64,000 nt of DNA from assembly GCF_004337985.1 (NCBI RefSeq), contig NC_043742.1:7915136-7979135 (forward strand), written 5' to 3'. A program made the translations under genes and the position numbers. This stretch comes from Pyricularia pennisetigena (taxonomy: Eukaryota > Ascomycota > Sordariomycetes > Magnaporthales > Pyriculariaceae). This document shows, piece after piece, positions 11,751-21,229 of this stretch. The notes under the pieces are model-generated. The model was not told where the DNA came from, searched no databases, and saw only the letters and a list, made by a program, of their open reading frames with translations. Positions within the stretch are counted from its first letter, which is position 1. Each line of letters starts with the position of its first letter.

Positions 11751-12033
11751 ACTAATTACTTATTTTACCAAACCTGATCTCAGCCAAGTGGCTTGGAAAA
11801 TATGCTCGTACGGAGTTATCACAGTGGGTATTAATATACCAGCATTTATTTATAGGTTGAAAATGCCCCATTTAGCATAATGGTAATTTAATCGAATAAT
11901 TAAAATAAAATAGCTATATTTAATACTTTATTAATAGTTGCTAAAACCCTATTATATTATTTTTCAGTCTTTTACACCCGTTTAAACCAGGGATTCAAAA
12001 CTGTAATTAAATTTTATTTAACGTAGTTCCTAT

Positions 12034-12045
12034 TATATATAAATA
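12034..12045 (+). promoter_or_regulatory. Possible TATA box of the secreted-protein gene
   Basis: TATATATAAATA about 140 bp upstream of the ATG at 12183. Its position and form suit a core promoter, but TA-rich motifs are frequent by chance in this window. Confidence 0.3.
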
Positions 12046-12182
12046 CGTTATTCCTTTCTGAATCTCTTCGAAAATTTGGGCAACCCGTTTTCTTTAACGT
12101 TGAAAACAATTTGATTAATTTTCTTTTGTCGATTTTTTAACTGTTGCAACCAAACCAATTTACCCTTTAAATATATTTCATC

Positions 12183-12789
12183 ATGATCTTTTCGCAAATA
12201 ATCGTTATATCCGCTTTCCTGGCCAATTTTCCAATTATTGTTACCGCCGCTATGGAAGCAAGAATAGGCATATTCGGAGAGACCTCTAACGCTTGCCTCG
12301 TTGAAATGGGTAAAAATATAAAGAAATTTCAGATTAGTCATGTCGCGTTTACCGAGGAATTTACAACAACCACGTTTCATCTTGAAAATCACGGTGATAT
12401 TCAGCTTTCCCTTGGTTCCGATTGCTTTTTAAAAATTGAAAACCCTCCCCAAAATTTCGAGTTCCGAGTTACGCCTTTTTGGGTTCGTAACAGCAGTCGC
12501 AAAGAATGGGCGACCCACGAAGACATAAAAAAAGCTATTGAAAATTTTAATCGAAAAAGTAAGTATAACCGGCATCCACTAAACCTTGACCAAACGTAAT
12601 TAGCTTACATTTTTTACAGTGCAGGCACAATTGAGAAGCTCTCTAAGCAACAGGATGTTATATTTGTCACTGGGGTTTAATAATCCTCTGCTTTATTCTG
12701 ATAAGGAGCTGCGTATAGTTAAATATATTACCAAGGATGAAAACAAAATTGAATATACGCACAGAAGCCAGTGGTCCAGACGGTTCTAA
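12183..12789 (+). CDS. Small secreted protein, candidate effector (two exons)
   Basis: Read as join(12183..12558,12620..12789), giving 181 residues. Exon 1 encodes a hydrophobic N-terminus with a likely signal peptide (residues 1-22, cleavage near VTA/AM), so the product is probably secreted. The intron is 61 bp, starts GTAAGT at 12559, has a CTTAC branch-like site and ends TTTTTTACAG at 12619. Splicing joins phase 1 to an open 55-codon exon ending at TAA 12787-12789. Without splicing the frame stops after 138 codons. The mature part has two cysteines (about residues 38 and 81) and a basic end HRSQWSRRF. I recognise no family. Codons show no RIP stops, unlike all neighbours. The stop lies at the join to a family-C fragment, so the C-terminus may have been reshaped by that insertion. 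Effector status is inferred from secretion, size and location. Confidence 0.6.
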
Positions 12790-12855
12790 TCCCTGATGCC
12801 CAAAGCTCCATAATCGATCCATTTCGTGGCTCAATTGCGGTTTTATTATTTACAA
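12786..12855 (-). mobile_element. Family-C end fragment at the 3' end of the secreted-protein gene
   Basis: TCTAATCCCTGATGCCC followed by AAAGCTCC and the TTTCGTGGCTCAATTGCGG block matches the TAGTCTCAGG...AGCTCC end of family C, with a short internal deletion. It is cut on the right by a reversed LTR-D. Confidence 0.6.
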
Positions 12856-13142
12856 TGTTAATTATATGCGTTATTTAGCATGTAATGGGTCCACCTTTAT
12901 TTGTATATAAGCGATAATGTATACCGCCGAAGTGGGGCTGCCGGGTTGTCGGATTATCCGTTATATTTGTATGATAGGAGTTGCGATTTAACGGTTAGCG
13001 AATAAAGTTTACCATATACCGGGTTTAACACCCGGCCTGTACCTACGAGTTAATTACCCTGTATTGAGTTGAAAAATTCCCCAAATTAGCAAATAAGAGG
13101 GAACCCAAAGATGGTGTCTATAGCAATAAGGGTGTTTTTTCC
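12856..13142 (-). mobile_element. Partial LTR, family D
   Basis: Starts TGTTAATTATATGCG, the sense-strand 5' end of LTR-D, and follows the family sequence for about 290 bp. The other half is missing. Differences from intact copies are mainly transitions. Confidence 0.75.
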
Positions 13143-13802
13143 AAAACCTATACTTGGGGGCTGTGCGTTGTGGGCCCCCTCAAAAGGGGGTTACAAGATC
13201 TTTATTATCGACAAAACCGTGGGCCGGCATATTTGTTAGAAGATCTGCTAAGAAAATAACTTGTAAAAAATTAATTTACGTTCGTAAACACCACAACCAC
13301 GAAATAGGTTAAAATCTGTAAGTAAATTGAAACCGTGAATTGCGTTGTAAATTCCTATTTTTGGAGTCTCTGCTCAATTGCCCGTTGTCGGTCGCCCAAA
13401 CGGTTGTATAGCGGTTTATTTATTTCCGATCCATATTTTTACCACCCGGTATTCGCGGCAAGGAACGATTTTCGAACGGTTCCGTATTATTAAATTAAGG
13501 GGCTGAAACTGTAATTAATATTGCATAGTCTGGGAACGGTTTGGAAAACCTATTTAGGGCGGAAAACGAGGTTAATTGCGAACGTCGTAACACGAATACA
13601 TTGAAAATATTGTAGGGTGCGCCAAGGGCCTAGGGATCGTTAAATATCCTGAGATGTATTATTATTAACGCTAAAGGGAAAAGGAAGGAAAGGTATATAT
13701 ATCCGGGTCGTGGTAATATCTTCCGCTTTTATATATTATCCCTAACCTGCTCCTGCATTATATTATGTAATACTTGCCTTAAATACGAATCCATAATATA
13801 AC
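13143..13802. other. Unclassified 660-bp segment, possibly another LTR
   Basis: No gene is visible. A perfect 6-bp hairpin CCCCCT/AGGGGG with loop CAAA sits at 13175-13190, near the left edge, and a purine-rich GGGAAAAGGAAGGAAAGG run at 13677-13694. The length and a TGTGGGCCCCC start would suit a solo LTR of another family, but no second copy lies in the window and no target duplication is seen. Confidence 0.35.
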
Positions 13803-14368
13803 TGTTAACAATATGGGTTGCTAACAGGGGCAGAGGCATTAGCCTAAATGCGGCGTGGTGCTAGTTGCGCTATATGGCTTGTAATTACAGGGCTTAAATA
13901 CATTAAATTTTTCACTAAAATGGTTCCTTAATTTTGGGATAAATAGTTTAAATTTATTGGTGGGGGAAATTTTGCTTTATTTCCGTTACACATTTTCCGA
14001 CATCGAAATAGGGGTCCGCACGCCAGAAACCGTTCCGGTACCGCATACGAGTTTACGTAAAATTATTTTATATAGGTTATTGAAAAAACACCCTTATTCC
14101 TATACAGACCATTTCTGGGTTCGCAATAATGTGCTAATTTGGTAAAAATTTTAACCCGATACAGGGTAATTAATTTGTTAATGCAGGGTGGGTATGAACG
14201 CGGTATAGGGTAATCCCCATTCGCTAACCGTTAAATCGCAACTCCTGCAATATAAAATATAGAGGAAAATCCAACAACCCCGACAACCCCATTTCGGCAT
14301 TATCTATTGTGGCTTATATACAAATAAAAGTGGATATATTATATGCTAAATAACGCATATAATTACCA
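13803..14368 (-). mobile_element. 3' LTR-D of Copia-2 copy A
   Basis: 566-bp LTR-D bordered on its right by the element's polypurine tract (14369-14384, minus-strand AGCAAAAGAAAGGGGG), which identifies it as the 3' LTR of the minus-strand element that follows. Its right end reads ATTACCA where intact copies read ATTAACA. Confidence 0.85.
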
Positions 14369-15058
14369 CCCCCTTTCTTTTGCTATTATTTACATCAAGT
14401 TATAAAAAAAGTATATAAGAATAAAACCCCTAAGAAAAAGAAATCCCCCTAATGTCCTAACCCGACTCGAATTCCCGATATAAACCCCCTGGATATTCAA
14501 GCCCTTTATACCGACCCATAGACCCCGAAATGGACGAACCCCCGAATTGGAAAAAACCCCCAAAATTATAATAACCCCGGATTCGAACCCCCGATTTGCA
14601 TAATATTAACCCACGGAATTAACTATTAAAGCAGGTAGCTAATCTGGCTGTTCGTTGGTAATAATCCAAATTAGGCATATTATATAGGGTGTTTCGAATG
14701 CGTAAATCGCCCAAAACACGAGTTTTTTCAATTTTAATTCAATTATAGGTATACGGTCGGTATAAATTGCTTATCAAGCAACCTGTGCAAGGTAGATTCG
14801 GGTAATACGGACGGTATTGGGCTAACAAAAATCCAATATGGTAGACAAAGGAAATTCAGTATTTACTAGCTAACGAACTTATCAAATGCCCCAAAATTCA
14901 ACAGGTAAAACCTAAGCTTTTAAGGGTTTAAGCCCTATAAGCCTTGACAAAACCTTGTAAATTGGAACCGTTAAGGGTTTTATTAGGCCATTAGCGGGCA
15001 TTTGTCTGGATTCCAGGTACTTTAGGGTTATTGATCTTTTCGTAATTAATTCCCATAC

Positions 15059-15319
15059 CTAAATGAATTTTAACAACGTATGTTTAGTACGTTGGTGGTG
15101 CGTAGGGTTATATGCGTTAGCTATAGAGCCTATATTATCTCCAAATATTGCAATAGGGCCTTTTATAGGTAGTCCAATCTCTAAAAATAGGCTTTTAAAC
15201 CACTGTGCTTCACGCAGGGCTTCCGCTAAGTCATCGGTTTCGGCTTTTGGGGTGTTTAAAGCTAAAATATTAACCTTGTTACGTTTCCACGTTATAAAGC
15301 CCCCAAATAGGGTGTACAA
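15059..15319 (-). pseudogene. Copia-2 A RNase H remnant
   Basis: The 86-residue frame has YTLFGGFITWKRNKVN, then a degenerate SSTEAEY region (PKAETDDLAEALREAQW), FGDNIGSIANA and HHQRTKHTLL. This is the order in Ty1/Copia RNase H domains, which remove the RNA template during reverse transcription. It sits at the 3' end of pol as expected. Upstream and downstream frames are broken. Confidence 0.75.
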
Positions 15320-15779
15320 AGATCCGTAAATGGATTTTAAATCTTCCTTAGCGCCGGTAAAAATTGCTATTACTAAAACCCAATAGTTTAAGGCCTTTAG
15401 AACCCCCTATTGAAATTGGGTGGTAATTTAGCTTTAAATACTTTATTTTAGTAATAAATAAATAAATATTTATTACCCGCTAAATAACGTAGCAAATTTG
15501 TAATTGCCGTTCAATGGATTATAGTAGCAATTATCAAAAAACGTAAAAGCCACTAAACCGCAAAACCGATGTCCGGGCGCGTTAATAGCATTAAAGAATA
15601 TTAGAATGCCAATAATACGCTGTAATAATTTTAATTCCAGCGCATTTACGGGTTAACCCCCGCTATATTTCAGCACACCCGGTTAAAAGGGAATAACTCT
15701 AGGATTGCAATCAACTAATCCGAACGTTGTTAATACTTTTTTTATATACTAATTTTAATAAAGCCAAAATAAGCGTTTA

Positions 15780-16360
15780 CACCTATCCTCTATAGTTTAA
15801 AGGCCTACAAAATAGGCTGCAGGGCCCCTGTTTTCCAACGCGTATACCTTATTAAAATAGGGTTTCAAATCCTAAATATATTGCAATTTAGGACCTATTA
15901 GCAGGTAGCCGTTTATAAAGGCAACGATAAAATGTCAGGATTTAGCGTTATAAAAAACATCGGGATTAAAGAATAACGGTTTAAAACCTTTTTTAAAAAA
16001 TAGGGTTTTAAATTTGTTTTACCATTTTTTTGGACCCTGTTTCAAACCATATAACGCTTTTTCCAACTGTATAACCTGCAATTTTTTCGGGTTATAACCC
16101 ATTTCCATTAGAATTTTAGCAGTGGTAGGGTTATAAAATTTGGCCCATTCGTTAAAACCGTCTGGAATTTGCAAATAAATATTTACGTCAGTAAAATCCC
16201 TATTTAAAAACGAACCGATAAAATAAATTTGTTTTATTTCCCAATCATGTGCATTAGCTATAGTTAAGAATATACGCCGGGTAATTGGAATATTGGTATT
16301 AGCAGAAATTTCGATATAATTTAAGCTTTGGACCTGTAAGAAACCCCTAAGAACAAGCCT
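15780..16360 (-). pseudogene. Copia-2 A reverse transcriptase remnant
   Basis: Reading the minus strand near 16070 gives ALYGLKQGPKKW, the hallmark of Copia reverse transcriptase (usually ALYGLKQAPR-W). About 130 bases further on is VAFINGYLLIGPK in place of the YVDD-type catalytic box. The two catalytic Asp are therefore lost. Several stops interrupt the frame. Confidence 0.75.
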
Positions 16361-17330
16361 AGTTTTGTATTTTATAAGTTTTTTATTTCACTCTTTTTTT
16401 AATTTAAATACCAGCCGGGTAAAAACGAATTTACGGCCTGTAGGTATTTCAATTTTAGGGATAAAACGAAAAGTTTTTGCAGCAACGATTTGGTTGAATT
16501 TAAACGCTAACGCAGCTAACCATTTAGCAGTTTTAAAGCTATTTAGGGCCTATTCGTAACTATTTGGTTCATTGTCTTTAACGGGCTTTTTCTCTATTTT
16601 CTTAGTGGCTTAAAAATAGAAAAAATGCACGTATTTTATATCCATTAGAGATGGGTTTTCAACTCCGAATTGAACTCCATATTTTGTATTTTCAGTGCTG
16701 AAAAACACCGGAATTCCCGCTGTTTTAGGTATTGGATTAAAAACCGCTACCGTTGTAGGTTTTGGGGGGGGGCGAACAGTAGGTTGTACAGGCTTGGCGG
16801 GCATTATATTTTCAGGGTTTAAATGCCCTGTAACCGGTGGTAATGACCCTGTAATAGGTGGTAAATACCCTATCTTCTAAAGGTTTTTGAGGGGATAATT
16901 ATCCGCTGGAACGCTATTAACTTCGTTTTCAAACTCAAAATTAAAATCCCCGTTTCAATCTGTATTTTCCCCTTTTAAGGTTTTTAGCGTTTCTCCTGGA
17001 ATAACCAAATTTTCAGCGGTTATACCCTTTATAATTTTTACGGTAAAGGTTTTGTAAACGGCCCACTTAGCGGGTGCGAAAACCAACGTTGTAAAATTTG
17101 ATAAATGGGTTAAATATTTTACCGTTTCGGTGCGGGGAACCAATTTATCAAATTTTTGGCGTTTTTCCAGCGGTAAAATAACCTGGCATACAGTATCAAT
17201 ATCCCGAAAATGCCCTAAATTGGGTTTGTGCGGTAATCCAAGCTGGAGTTCGGAGGAAAATACCTCGTAGGGTGTTAAATACCTACTAATTACCGTTGTA
17301 CAGTTAATTAAATTAATTATGGCAGGTAAT
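16361..17330 (-). pseudogene. Copia-2 A linker between integrase and reverse transcriptase
   Basis: Variable region of pol. Minus-strand frames are rich in Pro, Thr and Glu (for example AKPVQPTVRPPPKPTT near 16795), typical of the low-conservation linker. Its plus strand shows repeats of the form CCTGTAA(C/T)AGGTGGTAA. No separate gene is supported. Confidence 0.55.
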
Positions 17331-17435
17331 AAATAAGACTATAAATATAATGGTAGGCCCGCCGTTATAATGGTAACCCGAAATTTATCCGAAATATCCC
17401 CAACGGACCGTTCCGTTAATCCGTTTTGGCCGTGG

Positions 17436-17888
17436 TTATAGGGTTTTCGACATGCTGAAATTAAAACCTTTGTTAATAAACCTATTTTGGAAATTAATAT
17501 TGACTTCGTACCACCTATCGAAGTGAAGATTCAGGGGGTAACGCCAGTACGTAGCTTTTAAAACCTTGAAAAAACATTTAATAACCATTAAAACCGTAGG
17601 TCCGGTTTTATTTCGTAATAGGACCGACCACCGAAAACGTGATTTTCGGTCCATTAATAGCAGGAATACGGGCCTTTTACTGTAAAGATTAGGTTTTAAA
17701 GTCACTGCATTACCTTTTACAAAATCGAAAACATTAGGGGGTCTAAAGCGTGTAACTTTATTTGTACGCCCAATAAAAATAGATTTAACGCAAACAATAT
17801 CGGTAATTATCCTAATTTTGTCGAAATTAAGTAAACTTTTTATAATTTCAGCGGTTTTTTTTAGTAATAGTAACCCTATATCCCCCAA
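17436..17888 (-). pseudogene. Copia-2 A integrase core remnant
   Basis: The 150-codon open stretch contains VFLLLMDRKSRFRWSVLL (first catalytic Asp region), LNLHFDRWYEVNINFQN (second Asp region, normally SDNG-E) and, after stops, PKRINGTVR (normally P-QNG--ER). The order and spacing fit a retroviral-type integrase core of Copia. The zinc-binding part extends to 18115. Confidence 0.7.
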
Positions 17889-18115
17889 ACGCCTGTATTA
17901 TAATAAAGCTTTTTGGGCCTGGATTTCGTTATAATTACCTGTAATTCCGTTTCCTTTAAGGGTTAATTGGCCGTCCCTAATTCGTTTTAGCCCTAAAAGG
18001 AGGTATTTTACAGGGGCCTGCTTTAAATTCGATAAAAAAAAGATTTTAACAACGGATATCTTGTGTAGGAAACCCCCTTTTTTCGGAAATAATCCCTTTG
18101 ATATTAGGTTGTACA

Positions 18116-18777
18116 TGTGAGGAGGTTACGAGATAGAATAAGCTTAATCTTGAACGCGGGGAAAGGTGGATCACGTATAAGGCTGATGGAACGTTGAAAT
18201 GGCAGATAACCGTCTGCTAGCGGGTAATAGAGATGATATATTGTTGCACAATCGATTCGTTAAATCGTTAAATCGATGAAGGTATGAAGGTTATAAATTT
18301 AAGGCTAAGTTGTGAATTACGTGTTCGAATCCGTAGGTGCAGATCTTCGATCCGGATGTCCGGAATACGGGGTCACGTCACATGATTTGGCCTTATTCAT
18401 GTGACTGACCTGCCGACCTATTGAGCCTAACGGCCCATTAAGCCTAACGGCCTATTGTGCTTATGCATGCACAGAAAATCTGCGACCACAACGGGATTCG
18501 AACCCACGCACTTCAACAACGTATATATGATATAAATTATGGTACGTGCATTATACCACTAAGCTAGATTATATATGACGTATTTGTTTTGTTGTTGAAA
18601 CTATGAACAAAGACGTGATATAGAAAGCTTTGTGTGTATAAACGCGTGTACGTTTTATTTGTTATTTATTTATTTATTTATTCGATGCAGGGTGACTAAT
18701 AAAATAAGCCCGTGCTAGCCGCTATAAGATAATGCGGGGTAGCTAATACAATTAGCCCTGCGCTAGCCATGTTCACA
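18116..18777 (-). mobile_element. 3' LTR-B of Copia-1
   Basis: 662 bp, TGTGAGGAGG...GTTCACA. On the minus strand it is preceded by ACGGGGGTA (about 18778-18786), a polypurine tract, making it the 3' LTR. The partner 5' LTR is 31769-32413 in the same orientation. The outer flanks (GTACA and GACGT) do not match, so the element has no visible target duplication. Confidence 0.88.
18477..18571 (-). other. tRNA-like segment inside LTR-B
   Basis: On the minus strand this reads AATCTAGCTTAGTGGTATAA at its start (A-box-like GCTTAGTGG). It then has GTGGGTTCGAATCCCGT, a perfect B-box with a pairable T-arm. The 5' AATCT and 3' AGATT ends can also pair. Equivalent segments lie at 1018-1109, 32107-32200 and, on the plus strand, 36660-36755. 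The D-arm is poor and the acceptor spacing is too long, so this is not a normal tRNA gene. It may be a captured tRNA or an internal RNA polymerase III promoter relic. Confidence 0.5.
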
Positions 18778-18879
18778 TACCCCCGTAATTTATTTATTAT
18801 ATAAAATAATAAACAATTCAGCGAGTGGATACGTTTTATTTTATTTATTTTTATTGTTATCTTCTGCACCGTTATTCAC

Positions 18880-19377
18880 ATTTGTATAGGATAATAAATC
18901 CTTATGCAAAGGTCCGGGTACTGATTTCGTCAAAAAAAATCAGCTATATTTAACTTAGTTGGTATATATTTCAATTCAATTAAATTATTATTTCTAGCTT
19001 CGCGGCTAAAATGATATATTATGTCGATATATTTAGATCTTTTATGAAATTCCGGGTTTTCCGCGAGCTTTATGGTAGACGTATTATCCACTAAAATTAA
19101 AGGGGTTTCAATATTAAAACCCAATTTGAATTATTGTTTATATTATATAGCATATTATTTAAATATATGGCTTTTTAACGGCGTCCCGTAAAGCCATATA
19201 CTCAGCTTCAGTCGACGATAAAGCTACCGTTTTCTGAAGTTGAGAAGTCCAACTTATTATATTGTTATCGTTATTTATGTTATAACTGTTGGACAGGTTA
19301 AATATATATCCAGTACTGGAACGTCTTTGATTGAGGTCGTTAGCCCAATCAGAGTCCGTATATCCCTTAGTAAACAA
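18880..19377 (-). pseudogene. Copia-1 RNase H
   Basis: Minus-strand coding starts with GYTDSDWANDLNQRRSSTGY, then IISWTSQLQKTVALSSTEAEYMALRDAV. After one stop near 19159 come LILVDNTSTIKLAENPEFHKR and SKYIDIIYHFSREA, ending near 18890. These are the conserved blocks of Copia RNase H with their acidic residues. The single stop and a frame break separate it from reverse transcriptase at 19533. Confidence 0.85.
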
Positions 19378-19532
19378 TATATTATCGTTATTTTGGCTCT
19401 TATCCTGCAGGTTTATATTATTTGTATTATTTGTTAACTTTTCGTTAACGTTATTTTTATTGGATCCGTTATTGTTAACGTTATATTGGGATATATTATT
19501 AACGTTATATTGTAGGCCAAAAGTGGGATTTT

Positions 19533-20505
19533 TTAGCAGATATTTAAAACCATTTTCAAGAATCTTAAATGTTCAGCCCCAGGATTAGCCATAAACCTGG
19601 CGGCTAGGCACGTGCAATATGTTATATCTGGGCGGCTTTTGATTGCTAAATATAGTAATGAGCCTACTTTCTGTTGGAAATCCTTGATTTCCTCTTTTGT
19701 AGCTTTATGTTTATTTATATCGAATTTTAAACCTGGTACCCCCGGAATGGTAGAAGGTTTTTCGCTATTTATAATATTGAATTTATTCAATATTTTATTG
19801 GTATAATCTTCCTGGCTAATAAAAGCGGTTTTATTGCTTTTATTTAACGTTATCCTGTTACCCAAGAAATTGGATACAGGTCCCATACATTCTATTTTTA
19901 TATATTTGGATAATTCTTTATAAAGAATATCCAATAACGATAAATCGGCATTAAATGCCAAAATATCGTCGACGTGGCAAACCATAATAATGCCAAAAAA
20001 TTGGCTATTATTATCTTGGTTTATATATACGCCTTCGTCGTATGGGAAAACAGTAAGACCTAGTTTTATCAGCGTTTTGGTAAGGTATTTATACCAAAGT
20101 CTAGGCGCTTGTTTTAAACCATACAGGGCTTTATTTAATTTACCCACTTTATTTACATACTTTTTATCTGTATATAGCCCTGTAGGTAACTTTATATATA
20201 TTTCGGTATCGATATCTGCGTGTAAAAGCGCGTTTTTGACGTCATATTGAATGACGTACCACCCTTGATGTAATGCTAGCATTATAAATATATGCCAGGT
20301 TTCTGTTTCACAAATTGTAGAAAAGGTATCCAGGTAATTAACACCCATAACTTGGTGGAATCCCTGTCCTACCCATCTGGCTTTATAACGATACCGTTTA
20401 TTAATATCCGTAATAAAACGAATATTATTTATATTGTTCAAGGGTTTTTTCTTAAAAACCCAGCGCCCAGTTATAGCTACTTCATTTGGAGGTAAATCCG
20501 TTATA
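19533..20505 (-). pseudogene. Copia-1 reverse transcriptase (C-terminal part, truncated by hAT)
   Basis: Open frame encoding most of a Copia reverse transcriptase. It has RWVFKKK, RYKARWVGQGFHQ, the first catalytic region QYDVKNALLHADIDTEIYI, ALYGLKQAPRLWYKYL, and VCHVDDILAF with the catalytic Asp pair. All catalytic residues seem present. The N-terminal side is interrupted at TFTITDLPPNE by the hAT (20514-28644). The other half resumes at 28645 with PNTYKQAMESQD and ENWLQACKDENNSLMESNT. The first 122 codons of the continuous open frame (from 20879) are hAT sequence, not retrotransposon. Confidence 0.9.
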
Positions 20506-20715
20506 GTGAAGGTTAAGGCATTCCAAAACCCCCCCACTGGGGCCCGTGGCAGCCCAAATCGGTGGGGCGGCCAACCCGCGGGTGGGTTGAATTTTTTGTG
20601 GGGGGGCCCGGCCCGGCCCAAAACCGTACACGGGTTTTCTTGGCAACCCGCGGGCCCCCGTGGGAGAACCCGTAAAATTACAAATTTTCCATATTTATAC
20701 TTATGATTTTTTTTC

Positions 20716-20998
20716 GAATTATAGATAAAAATCACAATTACAAATAAAATATTATTTACGATTAAGAATAAAATATAATATATATTGACGATTACAAATA
20801 AACCATAGCATAAAATGACGATAATAAATAAAATATAATATAAAATAACGATTATAAATAAACCATAACATAAAATCACGATAATAAATCATATATAATA
20901 TAAAATCACGATGATACATCAAATGTAACATAAAATCACGATTATAAATCAAATATTATATAAATTCACGATTGCAAATAAAATATAAAAAGGAAAAT
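20716..20998. repeat. Minisatellite inside the hAT end, about 30-bp unit
   Basis: About nine degenerate copies of a unit like AAAATCACGATTATAAATAA plus AATATAATAT. A matching array occupies about 44460-44640 in the second hAT copy in reverse orientation. It is therefore a structural part of the hAT subterminal region and not a random microsatellite. The repeated hydrophobic open frames through it are artefacts. Confidence 0.85.
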
Positions 20999-21229
20999 AA
21001 ATATATTGAACCTCTATTTTACAATTGGGAGTTTCTCGAATTACGCCCATACACGATATTACCCCGTACCCGTTTCACTGCCCTAAATGGGGTTTCAATT
21101 GACAATCTGTTAGGTTGAAACCCTTTTTAACTAAAAACGGGTAATGGGGGCATGCGGTTAATATTTCCCCGGATTGGGGTATTAGCGACCGCTACCTAAA
21201 TAGGATTATCGTTATCCGAATTTGAATTT

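Larger units (their letters stand above)
14369..18115 (-). mobile_element. Copia-2 copy A, 5'-truncated internal region
   Basis: Minus-strand Ty1/Copia element. From right to left it has part of the pre-integrase region, integrase, a Pro/Gly-rich linker, reverse transcriptase, RNase H, and then the polypurine tract and 3' LTR. It aligns over its length with copy B (52382-56700). It is cut at 18115 by the Copia-1 LTR, so gag, protease and 5' LTR are missing. Many stops at likely Gln and Trp codons show RIP. A GGGTTCGAATCC-type B-box-like motif lies at about 14577-14596 in the non-coding stretch next to the tract. Confidence 0.85.

Noticed and set aside
12048..12392. Minus-strand 114-codon open frame overlapping the secreted-protein gene
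   Set aside because: It lacks a signal or domain. The plus strand has a signal peptide, a proper intron and a longer combined frame.
18477..18571. A functional tRNA gene
   Set aside because: B-box and T-arm are good, but the D-arm is poor, the acceptor strand is too far from the T-arm, and it lies inside every LTR-B copy.
20752..20952. Hydrophobic repeated open frames in the hAT minisatellite
   Set aside because: They are translations of an AT-rich tandem repeat and repeat the same tripeptides; no gene.
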